DNA from: Paraburkholderia panacisoli
GTDB taxonomy: Bacteria > Pseudomonadota > Gammaproteobacteria > Burkholderiales > Burkholderiaceae
NCBI RefSeq assembly: GCF_008369935.1
Contig: NZ_VTUZ01000019.1
Location: 109,004-173,003, forward strand
DNA length: 64,000 bases
Reading direction: 5' to 3'
In this document: piece by piece, positions 25,581 to 34,329 of the stretch
Numbering within the stretch: the first letter of the stretch is position 1
Layout: every line of letters starts with the position of its first letter
Notes under the pieces: model-generated
The model's input: only the letters and a program-made list of their open reading frames with translations
What the model was told of the DNA's origin: nothing
The model's database searches: none
Made by a program: the position numbers and the translations under genes

Positions 25581-26462
25581 GGCGGGCAGTGGCAGCGTCC
25601 TCATGAATGCGGGGCGTGCGGTGACACGCTGTGAGGCGCGGCTTGATGGCGATGTGTTCGGGGCGCGGCGATCAGGCAGTCGCAGGTTGCGTGCTGCGCA
25701 CGCCGAACGCGTGACGCTCGTGAAGCGCCGCTCGTTAGACGCCCCCGGCAGCGGCCAGACAATCGACGCGTCGCAGCCCCTGCGCGACATGAACGCCGCA
25801 GCCAGCGCGACCGCCATGGCGAGCTAGCTCCCACCCACGAATTCACGCCGAACTGCCCTCGCGCGAAGCGTCTCACGCCTCGCAAATCATCTGCATATTC
25901 GGTGTAAACGCGCTCTCGTCTAAATCGCTCAATGCGATTAAATTGAATGCACTTGGAAGACTTATCGAGGGACCAGGGCGACCAAACAAGCAGCGGTTTG
26001 CCATTCCGGCGATGGCGCAAGGTGTGTAGCCAAGGTTGCTCACCGCTACGTCCGGAACCAGACCGCTGCGTGTCGTCCGAAGTGCCTCGTATCGCGGCCG
26101 GTGGCCGCTTCACTTCCGGTTGACCGTATCGACCGACCTGGCGACGCTTTGTACAGCGTCGCCTTTTTGCTTCTGGCTCCGCTTTTTCGCGGCTCGGGCC
26201 GCCTCGACGCAAAGCGCCGCGCGCCAGCTTGCAGTCCGCCGCCGCATCGATCGCGGCACCTGTGCCGCATTTTCATCGCGCCTTTGCGATGTGCCGCGCA
26301 GACTTCCTTGAACCGCAGGATTGCAATGGGCTTGCGAACACGCCGGCCATGCACCAACTTGCCCGTCTCACTCGCGGTTTTCCGCGCGCGCGGTTATCCT
26401 TGGAGTAGACACTACACATCGGAAGGCGCGCGCATGCGGCGCATCTGAACAGGGAATTCGCT
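25581..26462. other. Long gene-free stretch with an orphan terminator
   Basis: About 880 bases with no credible protein-coding frame; the frames that exist are Arg/Pro/Cys-rich and shadow-like. The middle (about 25900-25970) is AT-richer, and an excellent plus-strand intrinsic terminator sits at 26140-26168. The simplest reading is a small RNA of roughly 200 nt ending there. Confidence 0.5.
26140..26168 (+). terminator. Orphan intrinsic terminator
   Basis: Perfect 9-bp GC-rich stem (26140-26148 with 26155-26163), 6-base loop, followed by TTTTT. No open reading frame ends near it on the plus strand. Confidence 0.8.
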
Positions 26463-27014
26463 GTGAGCCTCAAACTGCTTACCGTCGCGATGCTGGCCGC
26501 GTGCGTCGCGCTGACCGGCTGCGACGATCAACAGAGTGACCGCGCCGTGCAAAAACTCAAGGACTTCTTCAACGCCGTCAAACCGGATGCGTTGTTGCTC
26601 AGGAACATGACACCGGGCGTCACGACCGAAGCGCAGATCCGTGAGCAGATGGGCAAGCCGGAAACCGAGCGCACGTTCACCGACGGGTCGAAGCGCTTCG
26701 AATATCCGCGCGGTCCGCAAGGGCTGAACACGTACATGGTCGACATCGACCGTGACGGCAAACTGCAAGCCATCACACAGGTGCTGACAGCCGCCAACTT
26801 CGCGAAGATCCGCATGGGCATGAGCGAGGACGAAGTGCGCCGGCTGCTCGGCAAACCGGGCGAGATCGCGGTGTTTCCGCTGAAGCCGGAGACCGTGTGG
26901 AGCTGGAAGTGGCGCGAAGGCGGCGTGACCCAGGAAGGTTTTTTCAACGTGCACTTCGACAGGAATCTGAAGGTGTACACGACATCGCGTTCGGACGTGA
27001 TACGCGGGCGCTAG
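26463..27014 (+). CDS. BamE/SmpA-OmlA-type lipoprotein
   Basis: 183-aa predicted outer-membrane lipoprotein. The signal peptide ends in the lipobox LTGC with the lipidated Cys at residue 20. Two SmpA/OmlA-like repeats follow, each with the Met-x-Pro/Gly-Met-threshold pattern: NMTPGVTTEAQIREQMGKPE (about 49-68) and IRMGMSEDEVRRLLGKPGE (about 117-135). BamE itself is shorter (about 110-180), so this is a paralogue rather than certainly the assembly-machine subunit. The start is GTG at 26463, with AGGGAA nine bases upstream. The patatin gene follows after 33 bases in the same direction. Confidence 0.82.
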   Translation: MSLKLLTVAMLAACVALTGCDDQQSDRAVQKLKDFFNAVKPDALLLRNMTPGVTTEAQIREQMGKPETERTFTDGSKRFEYPRGPQGLNTYMVDIDRDGKLQAITQVLTAANFAKIRMGMSEDEVRRLLGKPGEIAVFPLKPETVWSWKWREGGVTQEGFFNVHFDRNLKVYTTSRSDVIRGR

Positions 27015-27047
27015 AACGCAGAAGCGAAGACAGAAAGCGGGGTAAGC

Positions 27048-28001
27048 ATGATACGTCGACGTCGATCCAGCCGTATCGGGCTGGTGTTGGGAGGCGGCGC
27101 CGCGCGCGGCTGGGCGCACATCGGTGCGATTCGCGCGTTGCAGGACGCGGGCATCAAGCCGGATGTGGTGTGCGGCACGTCGATCGGCGCGCTGGTGGGC
27201 GCCGTGTATGCGAACGGCGACCTGGACTGGCTGGAGGAATGGGTGTCGCGGCTCACGTGGCAGACGGTGGTGCGCCTGCTCGATCTGCGCATCTCGGGCG
27301 GCCTGCTCGGCGGGCGCAAGGTGATCCAGCTTTTCGCGGACAAGTTCGACGGCCGTTCCATTGCGCAGTTGAACATGCCGTTCGCGGCGGTCGCCACCGA
27401 ACTCGATACAGGCCGCGAAATCTGGCTGCAGGACGGCAGCACGGTCGACTCGGTGCGCGCGTCGATTGCGATTCCCGGCATTTTCACGCCGGTGTGGCAC
27501 AACGGCGTGTGGCTGGTGGACGGCGGCCTGTGCAACCCGGTGCCGGTGTCGGTCGCGCGCGGCATGCGCGCGGACTGCGTGATCGCGATCGACCTGAACA
27601 ACGACATTCTGAACGGCCGCGATTTCGGCGGCGCGGTGGTCGAAACGCCGTCGCTCGATCCCGCCGCGCCGACGCCGCTGGCTTTGCGCCGCAACGGCAA
27701 GCCCTGGCCGCGCTGGCTCGCGCCGACCGACGCGGCGGTCACCGACGACGTGCGCGTGCCGCCCGCGCCGAGCGCGCGCGTGCCGTCGATGCTGAGTTCG
27801 ATCGCGCAAAGCATCGACATCATGCAGGTGCGGATCTCGCGCAGCCGGCTTGCCGGCGAGCCGGCGGATATCCTGATTCAGCCGCGCCTGGGCGGGATGG
27901 GGATTTTCGATTTTCACCGCGCGGCGCCGGCGATCGAGGAAGGGCGCGCGGCGGTCGAGCACATGCTGCCGGCGATTCGCGCGCGGCTGGGGATGGACTA
28001 G
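27048..28001 (+). CDS. Patatin-like phospholipase (RssA-type)
   Basis: 317-aa patatin-like serine acyl hydrolase. Oxyanion loop GLVLGGGAARGWAHIG at the N-terminus, nucleophile elbow GTSIGALVG (Ser about residue 46) and the catalytic Asp in VDGGLCNPVPV. The Ser-Asp dyad is complete. Such proteins hydrolyse phospholipid or neutral-lipid acyl chains; bacterial members of this size are largely uncharacterised. No signal peptide is evident. Close spacing to the BamE-like lipoprotein suggests cotranscription and an envelope-related role. Confidence 0.88.
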   Translation: MIRRRRSSRIGLVLGGGAARGWAHIGAIRALQDAGIKPDVVCGTSIGALVGAVYANGDLDWLEEWVSRLTWQTVVRLLDLRISGGLLGGRKVIQLFADKFDGRSIAQLNMPFAAVATELDTGREIWLQDGSTVDSVRASIAIPGIFTPVWHNGVWLVDGGLCNPVPVSVARGMRADCVIAIDLNNDILNGRDFGGAVVETPSLDPAAPTPLALRRNGKPWPRWLAPTDAAVTDDVRVPPAPSARVPSMLSSIAQSIDIMQVRISRSRLAGEPADILIQPRLGGMGIFDFHRAAPAIEEGRAAVEHMLPAIRARLGMD

Positions 28002-28450
28002 GTAAAACGACGAGGCAAAACGACGAGGCAAAACGACGGGCGAATCGGCCGGCCTCGTGCAAAGGGACCGCCTGTGCCCTCGCGCGACCGGTCACGAAGA
28101 ACGAAACGCCTTCGTGATTCGCCATGATCCATCGGCACACAACTCATGTGCCGTCCGCCCGGCACCGACTTTTACGCATGCCTGAGTCCGCCTGGTCTAT
28201 CGCAAAAGCGACCCGAAACTTGCGAAATCGCGGCAGCGCATGCGATCCGCGCCGCGCCTTACAAAAACATATCTCCCGCAAAACCAAGCGCTAACGGCTC
28301 CCGCCCCTCGAAACCGTGCGATGTTGCATTGCAACAGAGTACGCTCCCGCCATTTGAGAAATTGATTTTCGCTTGCGAGACTCCGCGACATGCCGGATGA
28401 GTCGGGCAGGCGCAAGCCGCCGCCGTCCGTGACACTTTCAATAAACCTGG
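28002..28450. other. Intergenic stretch before the arginine module
   Basis: About 450 bases. A short tandem repeat lies at 28004-28039. The remainder is without genes; the AT-richer part at 28250-28380 probably contains the hisQ promoter and possibly ArgR-type operators, but no site can be named by eye. Confidence 0.5.
28004..28039. repeat. 13-bp tandem repeat
   Basis: AAAACGACGAGGC occurs twice in tandem (28004-28016, 28017-28029), followed by a 10-base partial copy ending GACGG. It starts three bases after the patatin stop codon. Confidence 0.7.
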
Positions 28451-29152
28451 ATGGAGACGCGCGTGTTCCTTTACGGCTTTGGTCCGGTGTTGCTGGCCGG
28501 CACGATCCAGACGATCGAGCTGTCCGTCCTGTCGCTGGCCGCCGCCGTGCTGCTCGGCCTCGCGGGCGCGGCGGCGAAACTCTCGTTCAACCGCCCGCTG
28601 CGGGCCATTGCGACCGGTTATACGACGCTGATCCGCTCGGTGCCCGATCTCGTGTTGATGCTGCTGCTGTTCTACAGCATCCAGATCGCGGTCAACAATC
28701 TCACCGACGCGCTGGATCTGCCGCAGTTCGACATCGACCCGTTCGTCGCCGGCGTGCTCACGCTCGGTTTCATCTACGGCGCGTACTTCACCGAGACCTT
28801 TCGCGGCGCCTTTCTGGCAGTGCCGCGCGGCCAGCTCGAAGCGGGCAGTGCGTACGGCATGAGCGGCGCACGCGTGTTCACGCGCATCCTGTTTCCGCAA
28901 ATGATGCGTTTCGCGCTGCCCGGCATCGGCAACAACTGGCAGGTGCTGGTCAAGGCGACCGCGCTGGTGTCGATCATCGGTCTCGCCGACGTGGTCAAGG
29001 CCGCGCAGGACGCGGGCAAGAGCACCTTCAACATGTTCTTCTTCATTCTGATCGCCGCGCTGATCTATCTGGCGATCACCACGGTATCGAATCTCGTGCT
29101 GATCTGGCTGGGCCGGCGCTATTCGATCGGCGTGCGCCACGCGGAGCTTTGA
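28451..29152 (+). CDS. hisQ: Arginine/histidine-type ABC transporter permease (HisQ-like)
   Basis: 233-aa inner-membrane permease for a polar amino acid ABC importer of the His/Arg/Lys/Orn class. About five membrane helices are visible; the cytoplasmic EAA loop is in QLEAGSAYGMSGARVFTRIL. The ATG at 28451 has little ahead of it; a GTG at 28463, preceded by GGAG at a five-base distance, may be the real start (MFLYGFGPVLLAGT). Next gene begins five bases past its stop. The order with hisM, hisP and the ast genes makes arginine/ornithine the likely substrate. Confidence 0.9.
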   Translation: METRVFLYGFGPVLLAGTIQTIELSVLSLAAAVLLGLAGAAAKLSFNRPLRAIATGYTTLIRSVPDLVLMLLLFYSIQIAVNNLTDALDLPQFDIDPFVAGVLTLGFIYGAYFTETFRGAFLAVPRGQLEAGSAYGMSGARVFTRILFPQMMRFALPGIGNNWQVLVKATALVSIIGLADVVKAAQDAGKSTFNMFFFILIAALIYLAITTVSNLVLIWLGRRYSIGVRHAEL

Positions 29153-29157
29153 GCGAC

Positions 29158-29871
29158 ATGATCGACATCATCAATCAATTCTGGCGCGCGTTCCTGTTCT
29201 GGGACGGTCAGCGCATCTCGGGTCTCGCGGTCACGCTGTGGCTGCTGGTGGCGTCGATCGGCATCGGCTTCGTCGTGTCGATTCCGCTCGCGGTCGCGCG
29301 CGTGTCGAAGAAGCGCTGGCTGTCGACGCCGGTGCGCGTCTACACCTACGTGTTCCGCGGCACGCCGCTGTACGTGCAGTTGCTGCTGATCTACACCGGC
29401 ATCTACAGCCTCGCGTTCGTGCGCTCGCACGAGCTGCTCGATGCGTTCTTCCGCAGCGGCTTTCACTGCGCGATTCTCGCGTTCGCGCTGAACACCTGCG
29501 CGTACACCACGGAGATTTTCGCCGGCGCGATCCGTTCGACGTCGCATGGCGAAGTGGAAGCGGCGCGTGCCTACGGCATGAGCTGGTTCACGATGTACCG
29601 GCGCATTGTGATACCGTCCGCGCTGCGCCGGGCGTTGCCGTTGTACAGTAACGAAGTGATCCTGATGCTGCACGCCACCACGGTCGCGTTCACGGCCACG
29701 GTGCCGGACATCCTGAAGGTCGCGCGCGACGTGAACTCGGCCACGTACCAGTCGTTCAATGCGTTCGGTCTTGCGGCGCTGCTTTACCTGGTCGTGTCGT
29801 TCGCGCTGGTCGCGTTGTTCCGGCGCGCCGAGCGTCATTGGCTGGCATATCTCGCGGTGCGCACGCATTGA
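29158..29871 (+). CDS. hisM: Arginine/histidine-type ABC transporter permease (HisM-like)
   Basis: 237-aa second permease that pairs with the preceding HisQ-like protein in the inner membrane. Membrane helices at about residues 20-40, 60-85, 95-115, 155-180 and 195-220. The EAA-type loop VEAARAYGMSWFTMYRRIVI contacts the ATPase. The reading frame is open far upstream through hisQ, but the ATG at 29158 right after the hisQ stop is the natural start. Confidence 0.9.
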   Translation: MIDIINQFWRAFLFWDGQRISGLAVTLWLLVASIGIGFVVSIPLAVARVSKKRWLSTPVRVYTYVFRGTPLYVQLLLIYTGIYSLAFVRSHELLDAFFRSGFHCAILAFALNTCAYTTEIFAGAIRSTSHGEVEAARAYGMSWFTMYRRIVIPSALRRALPLYSNEVILMLHATTVAFTATVPDILKVARDVNSATYQSFNAFGLAALLYLVVSFALVALFRRAERHWLAYLAVRTH

Positions 29872-29950
29872 GCGTGCGCTGTTGGCCCTGGGCGGCGCCG
29901 CGCATGCGCGCCGTCACAGATCGATCCGTATTTTCAAAAGGGAGAGCATC

Positions 29951-30742
29951 TTGCTCCACACCACCCAGACCGAAGCCTGCAAGCTCGCCGTACAGGACAT
30001 CCACAAGCGCTACGGCGACAACGAAGTGCTCAAGGGCGTGTCGCTCAACGCGAACAAGGGCGACGTGATCAGCATCATCGGCGCGAGCGGGTCGGGCAAG
30101 AGCACCTTCCTGCGCTGCATCAATTTTCTCGAGCGGCCTAACGCCGGGCAGATCGTCGTCGACGGCGAAACGGTCAAGACGAAAACCGATCGCGCCGGCA
30201 ATCTCGAAGTGGCCGATCACAAGCAGTTGCAGCGCATCCGCACGAAGCTCGCGATGGTGTTCCAGCACTTCAACCTGTGGGCGCACATGAACGTGATCGA
30301 GAACATCGTCGAAGCGCCGATTCACGTGCTTGGCATGTCGCGTCGCGAAGCGGAGGAGCGCGCGCGCGAATATCTCGAGAAGGTCGGCCTCGCGCCGCGT
30401 CTGGAAAAGCAGTATCCGTCGCATCTGTCGGGCGGCCAGCAGCAGCGTGTGGCGATCGCGCGCGCACTGGCGATGAACCCGGACGTGATGCTGTTCGACG
30501 AGCCCACGTCCGCGCTCGATCCCGAGCTGGTCGGCGAAGTGCTGAAGGTCATGCAGAAGCTGGCCGAGGAAGGCCGCACGATGATCGTCGTTACGCACGA
30601 AATGGGTTTCGCGCGCAACGTGTCGAACCACGTGATGTTCCTGCATCAGGGCCGCACCGAAGAGGAGGGCCTGCCCGCCGAAGTGCTGACCACGCCGCGC
30701 AGCGAACGGCTCAAGCAGTTCCTGTCCGGCAGTCTGAAGTAA
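29951..30742 (+). CDS. hisP: Arginine/histidine-type ABC transporter ATPase (HisP-like)
   Basis: ATPase of the importer, 263 aa. Walker A GASGSGKST, Q-loop AMVFQHFNLWAHM, signature LSGGQQQRVAIARAL, Walker B VMLFDEPTSALD and switch His in VVTHEMGFA, all intact. There is no ATG in the right place: a TTG at 29951 with GGGAGA six bases upstream is the likely start, giving MLHTTQTEACKLAVQD. It is followed 36 bases later by the regulator gene. Confidence 0.93.
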   Translation: MLHTTQTEACKLAVQDIHKRYGDNEVLKGVSLNANKGDVISIIGASGSGKSTFLRCINFLERPNAGQIVVDGETVKTKTDRAGNLEVADHKQLQRIRTKLAMVFQHFNLWAHMNVIENIVEAPIHVLGMSRREAEERAREYLEKVGLAPRLEKQYPSHLSGGQQQRVAIARALAMNPDVMLFDEPTSALDPELVGEVLKVMQKLAEEGRTMIVVTHEMGFARNVSNHVMFLHQGRTEEEGLPAEVLTTPRSERLKQFLSGSLK

Positions 30743-30778
30743 CGCGCGGCTCGCGCAGTCGCGTCATACCACCCAGCG

Positions 30779-31828
30779 ATGGCCCGCACGTCCAGCCCGG
30801 CTCGCACCACCCAGGTCGCCATCGTCGCGTTGCCGCCGGTGTCGATGTCGGGTGTCGGGCCGATTGTCGACGCGCTCAATCTCGCCAATGAAATCGACGG
30901 CCGCGCGCTGTACCGCATCCAGGTGTGTTCGTGGGACGGCCGCGCAGTGCCGCTCGCGGGCGGCGCGCAGTGGCCCGCCGACGCCGCGTTCGGCGACGCG
31001 ATCGCGTGCGACTGGCTGATCATCGTCAGCGAACGGTTTCAGCAATTCGCCGACTACCGGTTGTTTCTCGCCAGTCTGTCGCGTGTCGGCCAGCGCACGC
31101 CGCTCGTCACCGGCATTCATCACGGCGTGTGGTGGCTCGCCATGGCGGGGCAGTTGTCCGGCTACCGCGTGAGCGTGAACTGGGAAACCTATCAGCAGTT
31201 CTCCGAGCAGTTCGAGCGCTCCATCGTCACCCAGCAGATCTTCGAAATCGACCGTGATCGCGCGACCTGCGCGGGCGGTCAGGCTACCGTCGACTTTATG
31301 CTGGCGATGATCGGCCGCGAGCACGGTCCCGAACTGGCCGACCGGATCGCCGACGCGCTCGGCGTGGGCGTATTGCGCGCGGGCGAGGAGCGCCAGCGCA
31401 TTCCGTTCGTGACCGCGCCGGGCGAGCGCCATCCGCGTCTGAACGATGCGTTGCTGCTGATGGAAGCGAACATCGAAGACCCGCTCACCACCGATGAAAT
31501 CGCCGGTCTCGTGGGCGTGTCGCGGCGGCAACTGGAACGCCTGTTCCGCCAGTATCTCGGTTCGATGCCGTCCAAATACTATCTGGGGCTGCGGCTGTCG
31601 AAAGCGCGCACGCAATTGCAGCGCACCAGCAAGTCGGTGGTGCAGATCAGTCTCGCGTGCGGGTTTTCGTCGGCGGCGCACTTTTCGAATGCTTATCGCG
31701 AACGCTTTGCCGTCACACCGCGAGAGGATCGTCGTAACTGGATCGACAAGCAGACCGGTGCGAGCGGCGTCGCGGCGAGCGAACCGCGGCCGGCCGCGCT
31801 GATCGAGCGGCCGGATCTGGCGGATTGA
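30779..31828 (+). CDS. argR: ArgR-like AraC/GlxA-family regulator of arginine use
   Basis: 349-aa regulator with an N-terminal DJ-1/PfpI-type amidotransferase-like domain (residues about 10-190) and a C-terminal AraC DNA-binding domain (about 225-325; TTDEIAGLVGVSRRQLERLF and VVQISLACGFSSAAHFSNAY). This architecture and its place between the transporter and the ast genes match ArgR of Pseudomonas aeruginosa, an AraC-family activator of the AST operon. It is unrelated to the E. coli ArgR repressor. Functional assignment is inferred from architecture and neighbourhood. Confidence 0.85.
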   Translation: MARTSSPARTTQVAIVALPPVSMSGVGPIVDALNLANEIDGRALYRIQVCSWDGRAVPLAGGAQWPADAAFGDAIACDWLIIVSERFQQFADYRLFLASLSRVGQRTPLVTGIHHGVWWLAMAGQLSGYRVSVNWETYQQFSEQFERSIVTQQIFEIDRDRATCAGGQATVDFMLAMIGREHGPELADRIADALGVGVLRAGEERQRIPFVTAPGERHPRLNDALLLMEANIEDPLTTDEIAGLVGVSRRQLERLFRQYLGSMPSKYYLGLRLSKARTQLQRTSKSVVQISLACGFSSAAHFSNAYRERFAVTPREDRRNWIDKQTGASGVAASEPRPAALIERPDLAD

Positions 31829-31970
31829 AGCGATTGCGGCCGCGCGCCTCGAAGGTCCCGGCCCGCCGCGCGCGCGGAACCTCATAGAACGCGTCGCGTA
31901 TGCGCAAGACGTATCGCGTGCGGTTTCCTACACTAGCTGTATTACCTCTCACCTGTAACGAGGATTTGCC

Positions 31971-33206
31971 ATGAACGACCTGACTGTGACACGCCAGACC
32001 TTCGACGAAGTCATGGTGCCGGTGTTTTCGCCCGCCGCCTTCGTACCGGATCGCGGTCTCGGCTCACGCGTCTGGGATACGCAAGGCCGCGACTATATCG
32101 ACTTCGCCGGCGGCATCGCCGTCACCGCGCTCGGCCATGCGCACCCCGAGTTGCTCAAAGTGCTGCACGAGCAGGGCGGCAAGCTGTGGCACATCGGCAA
32201 TGGCTACACCAACGAGCCGGTGCTGCGTCTGGCGAAACGTCTCGAAGACCTGACCTTCGCCGACCGCGCGTTCTTCGCCAACTCGGGCGCCGAAGCGAAC
32301 GAAGCGGCATTGAAGCTGGCGCGCCGCGTGGCGTTCGACCGTCATGGCGCCCACAAGGCCGAGATCATCTCGTTCACGCAGTCGTTTCATGGCCGCACGT
32401 TCTTCACCGTGAGCGTCGGCGGCCAGCCGAAGTATTCGGAAGGCTTCGGCCCGGTGCCGGCCGGCATCACGCACTTGCCGTACAACGACATCGAAGCGGC
32501 GAAGAAAGCGATCGGCGCGCAAACGTGCGCGGTGATCGTCGAGCCGATCCAGGGCGAAGGCGGCGTGATCCCCGCCGATCCGGCGTTTCTGAAAGCGCTG
32601 CGCGAAGCCTGCGATCAGCACGGCGCACTGCTGATTTTCGACGAAGTGCAAACGGGCGTGGGCCGCAGCGGCTATTTCTACGCGTACCAGGACACCGGCG
32701 TCACGCCCGACATCCTGACCACCGCGAAGGCGCTCGGCAACGGCTTCCCGATCGGCGCGATGCTGACCACCGCCGAACTGGCCGCGCATTTCAAGGTCGG
32801 CGTGCACGGCACGACCTACGGCGGCAATCCGCTCGGCTCGGCGATCGCGGAGAAGGTGGTCGAACTGGTCAGCGACCCGAAGCTGCTCGAAGGCGTGCGC
32901 GCGCGCGGCGAGGCGCTGAAGGGCCACCTCGCGAAGCTCCACGAGCGCTTCGGCCTGTTCAAGGAAGTGCGCGGCAAGGGCTTGCTGATCGGCGCGGAAC
33001 TGACCGACGCGTTCAAGGGACGCGCGAAAGACTTCGTCACCGCGGCGGGCCAGCACGGCGTGATCATGCTGATGGCGGGTCCCGACGTGCTGCGTTTCGT
33101 GCCGTCGCTGATCATGCCGCTCGACGACATGAGCGAAGGTTTCGAGCGTCTGACGAAGGCCTTCGCGGAAATCGCCGGGGCGACTGCGCAAGCGGCATCG
33201 CATTGA
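31971..33206 (+). CDS. astC: Succinylornithine/acetylornithine aminotransferase
   Basis: PLP-dependent class III aminotransferase, 411 aa. In AST catabolism it converts N2-succinylornithine and 2-oxoglutarate to succinylglutamate semialdehyde and glutamate; it can also act on acetylornithine. Features: NSGAEANEAALKLARR (PLP phosphate), FDEVQTGVGRSG, and the PLP-lysine segment TTAKALGNGFPIGAML. An ACGAGG site precedes the ATG. First ast gene, separated from the regulator by 142 bases that probably contain the ast promoter. Confidence 0.94.
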   Translation: MNDLTVTRQTFDEVMVPVFSPAAFVPDRGLGSRVWDTQGRDYIDFAGGIAVTALGHAHPELLKVLHEQGGKLWHIGNGYTNEPVLRLAKRLEDLTFADRAFFANSGAEANEAALKLARRVAFDRHGAHKAEIISFTQSFHGRTFFTVSVGGQPKYSEGFGPVPAGITHLPYNDIEAAKKAIGAQTCAVIVEPIQGEGGVIPADPAFLKALREACDQHGALLIFDEVQTGVGRSGYFYAYQDTGVTPDILTTAKALGNGFPIGAMLTTAELAAHFKVGVHGTTYGGNPLGSAIAEKVVELVSDPKLLEGVRARGEALKGHLAKLHERFGLFKEVRGKGLLIGAELTDAFKGRAKDFVTAAGQHGVIMLMAGPDVLRFVPSLIMPLDDMSEGFERLTKAFAEIAGATAQAASH

Positions 33207-33222
33207 TTCACGAGACCGTTTT

Positions 33223-33250
33223 CATGCGCCGGCAGATGGGCCGGCGCATG
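33223..33250. promoter_or_regulatory. Hairpin between astC and astA
   Basis: Perfect 10-bp inverted repeat (33223-33232 with 33241-33250) and 8-base loop, sitting 17 bases after astC and 24 bases before the next start. No T-run, so it is more likely an RNA-processing or stabilising element than a terminator. Confidence 0.5.
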
Positions 33251-33273
33251 CGTCACATTCAACAGGATCGATG

Positions 33274-34329
33274 ATGCTCTTCGTACGTCCCGGCCGCCTC
33301 GCCGATCTCGATGCACTCGAACATATGGCGCGCACTGCGCAACCGGTGCTGCATTCGTTGCCGCACGACCGGCGCGCGCTCGAAGCGCGGGTTGCGTTGT
33401 CGGAAGACTCGTTTCGCGCGGATGTCGATTTTCCGGGCGAGGAGTTCTATCTGTTCGTGCTCGAAGACAGCGAGAGCGGCAAACTGATGGGCACCGCGAG
33501 CATTGTCGCCGCGGCCGGTTATTCGGACCCGTTCTACGCGTTTCGCAACGACGCGCTGATTCATGCGTCGCGCGAACTGCACGTGAACCGCAAGATTCAC
33601 GCGCTGACCATGTCGCACGAACTGACCGGCAAGAGCCGGCTCGCGGGTTTTTACATCGACCCGTCGCTGCGCGGCGAGCCCGCCGCGCATCTGATGTCGC
33701 GCGCGCGGATGATGTACATCGCCGCCAATCGCAAGCGCTTCACACCCGAGGTGTTCTCGCTGCTGCTCGGCGTCACCGACGAGAACGGCGTGTCGCCGTT
33801 CTGGGAAGCGGTGGGGCGCAAGTTCTTCGGCCGCAATTTCGCCGACATCGAAATCGAATCGGGCGGCCGCAGCCGTACCTTCATCGCCGAAGTGATGCCG
33901 ACCTATCCCGTGTACGTGCCGCTCCTGCCGGAAGCGGCGCAGCGCGTGCTCGGCGAGCCGGATTCGAAGGCGCTGCTCGCGTATGAAATTCATCTTGAGG
34001 AAGGCTTCGAAACGGATCGCTTCGTCGACATTTTCGACGCGGGCCCGGTGCTGACCGCGCAGGTGGATCGCAGCGCCTGCGTCACGCGCAACGAAACGCG
34101 GCTGGTCCGCGAGTCGGCCGCGGCGCATGGCTCGACGTATCTGATCGCGCATAACGGCGCGGCCGGCGAATTCCGCTGCGTGCTCGGCGAGCTGGTCGCA
34201 GGTAAGGACGCGGGCGCGTCGCTGTCGCACGCGGCGCGCGCCGCGCTCGGCGTGGAAGAGGGCGATGCGGTGCGCTGCGTGCCGCTGCATGCGCCGCATC
34301 AGGATGAACAATCGGGAGACGCGCAATGA
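33274..34329 (+). CDS. aruF: Arginine N-succinyltransferase, alpha subunit
   Basis: First AST step: succinyl-CoA plus L-arginine to N2-succinylarginine. This is the alpha chain of the two-subunit enzyme (AruF in Pseudomonas; E. coli AstA is a single chain). The 351-aa sequence shows SHELTGKSRLAGFYIDPSLR and SPFWEAVGRKFFGRNFADIE, shared with the beta chain. Two adjacent ATGs exist; 33274 has the better distance from AGGA. Its stop overlaps the beta-subunit ATG (ATGA), so the subunits are translationally coupled. Confidence 0.92.
   Translation: MLFVRPGRLADLDALEHMARTAQPVLHSLPHDRRALEARVALSEDSFRADVDFPGEEFYLFVLEDSESGKLMGTASIVAAAGYSDPFYAFRNDALIHASRELHVNRKIHALTMSHELTGKSRLAGFYIDPSLRGEPAAHLMSRARMMYIAANRKRFTPEVFSLLLGVTDENGVSPFWEAVGRKFFGRNFADIEIESGGRSRTFIAEVMPTYPVYVPLLPEAAQRVLGEPDSKALLAYEIHLEEGFETDRFVDIFDAGPVLTAQVDRSACVTRNETRLVRESAAAHGSTYLIAHNGAAGEFRCVLGELVAGKDAGASLSHAARAALGVEEGDAVRCVPLHAPHQDEQSGDAQ

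Noticed and set aside
25601..26212. A 203-codon minus-strand frame in the gene-free stretch after the sulfonate binding protein
   Set aside because: Arg/Ser/Cys-rich without secondary-structure or family signals, and it crosses the plus-strand terminator at 26140-26168. Left uncalled.
28004..28039. Tandem 13-mers as an attachment site or iteron origin
   Set aside because: Only two full copies and a partial one, right after a stop codon, with no integrase or replication gene nearby.
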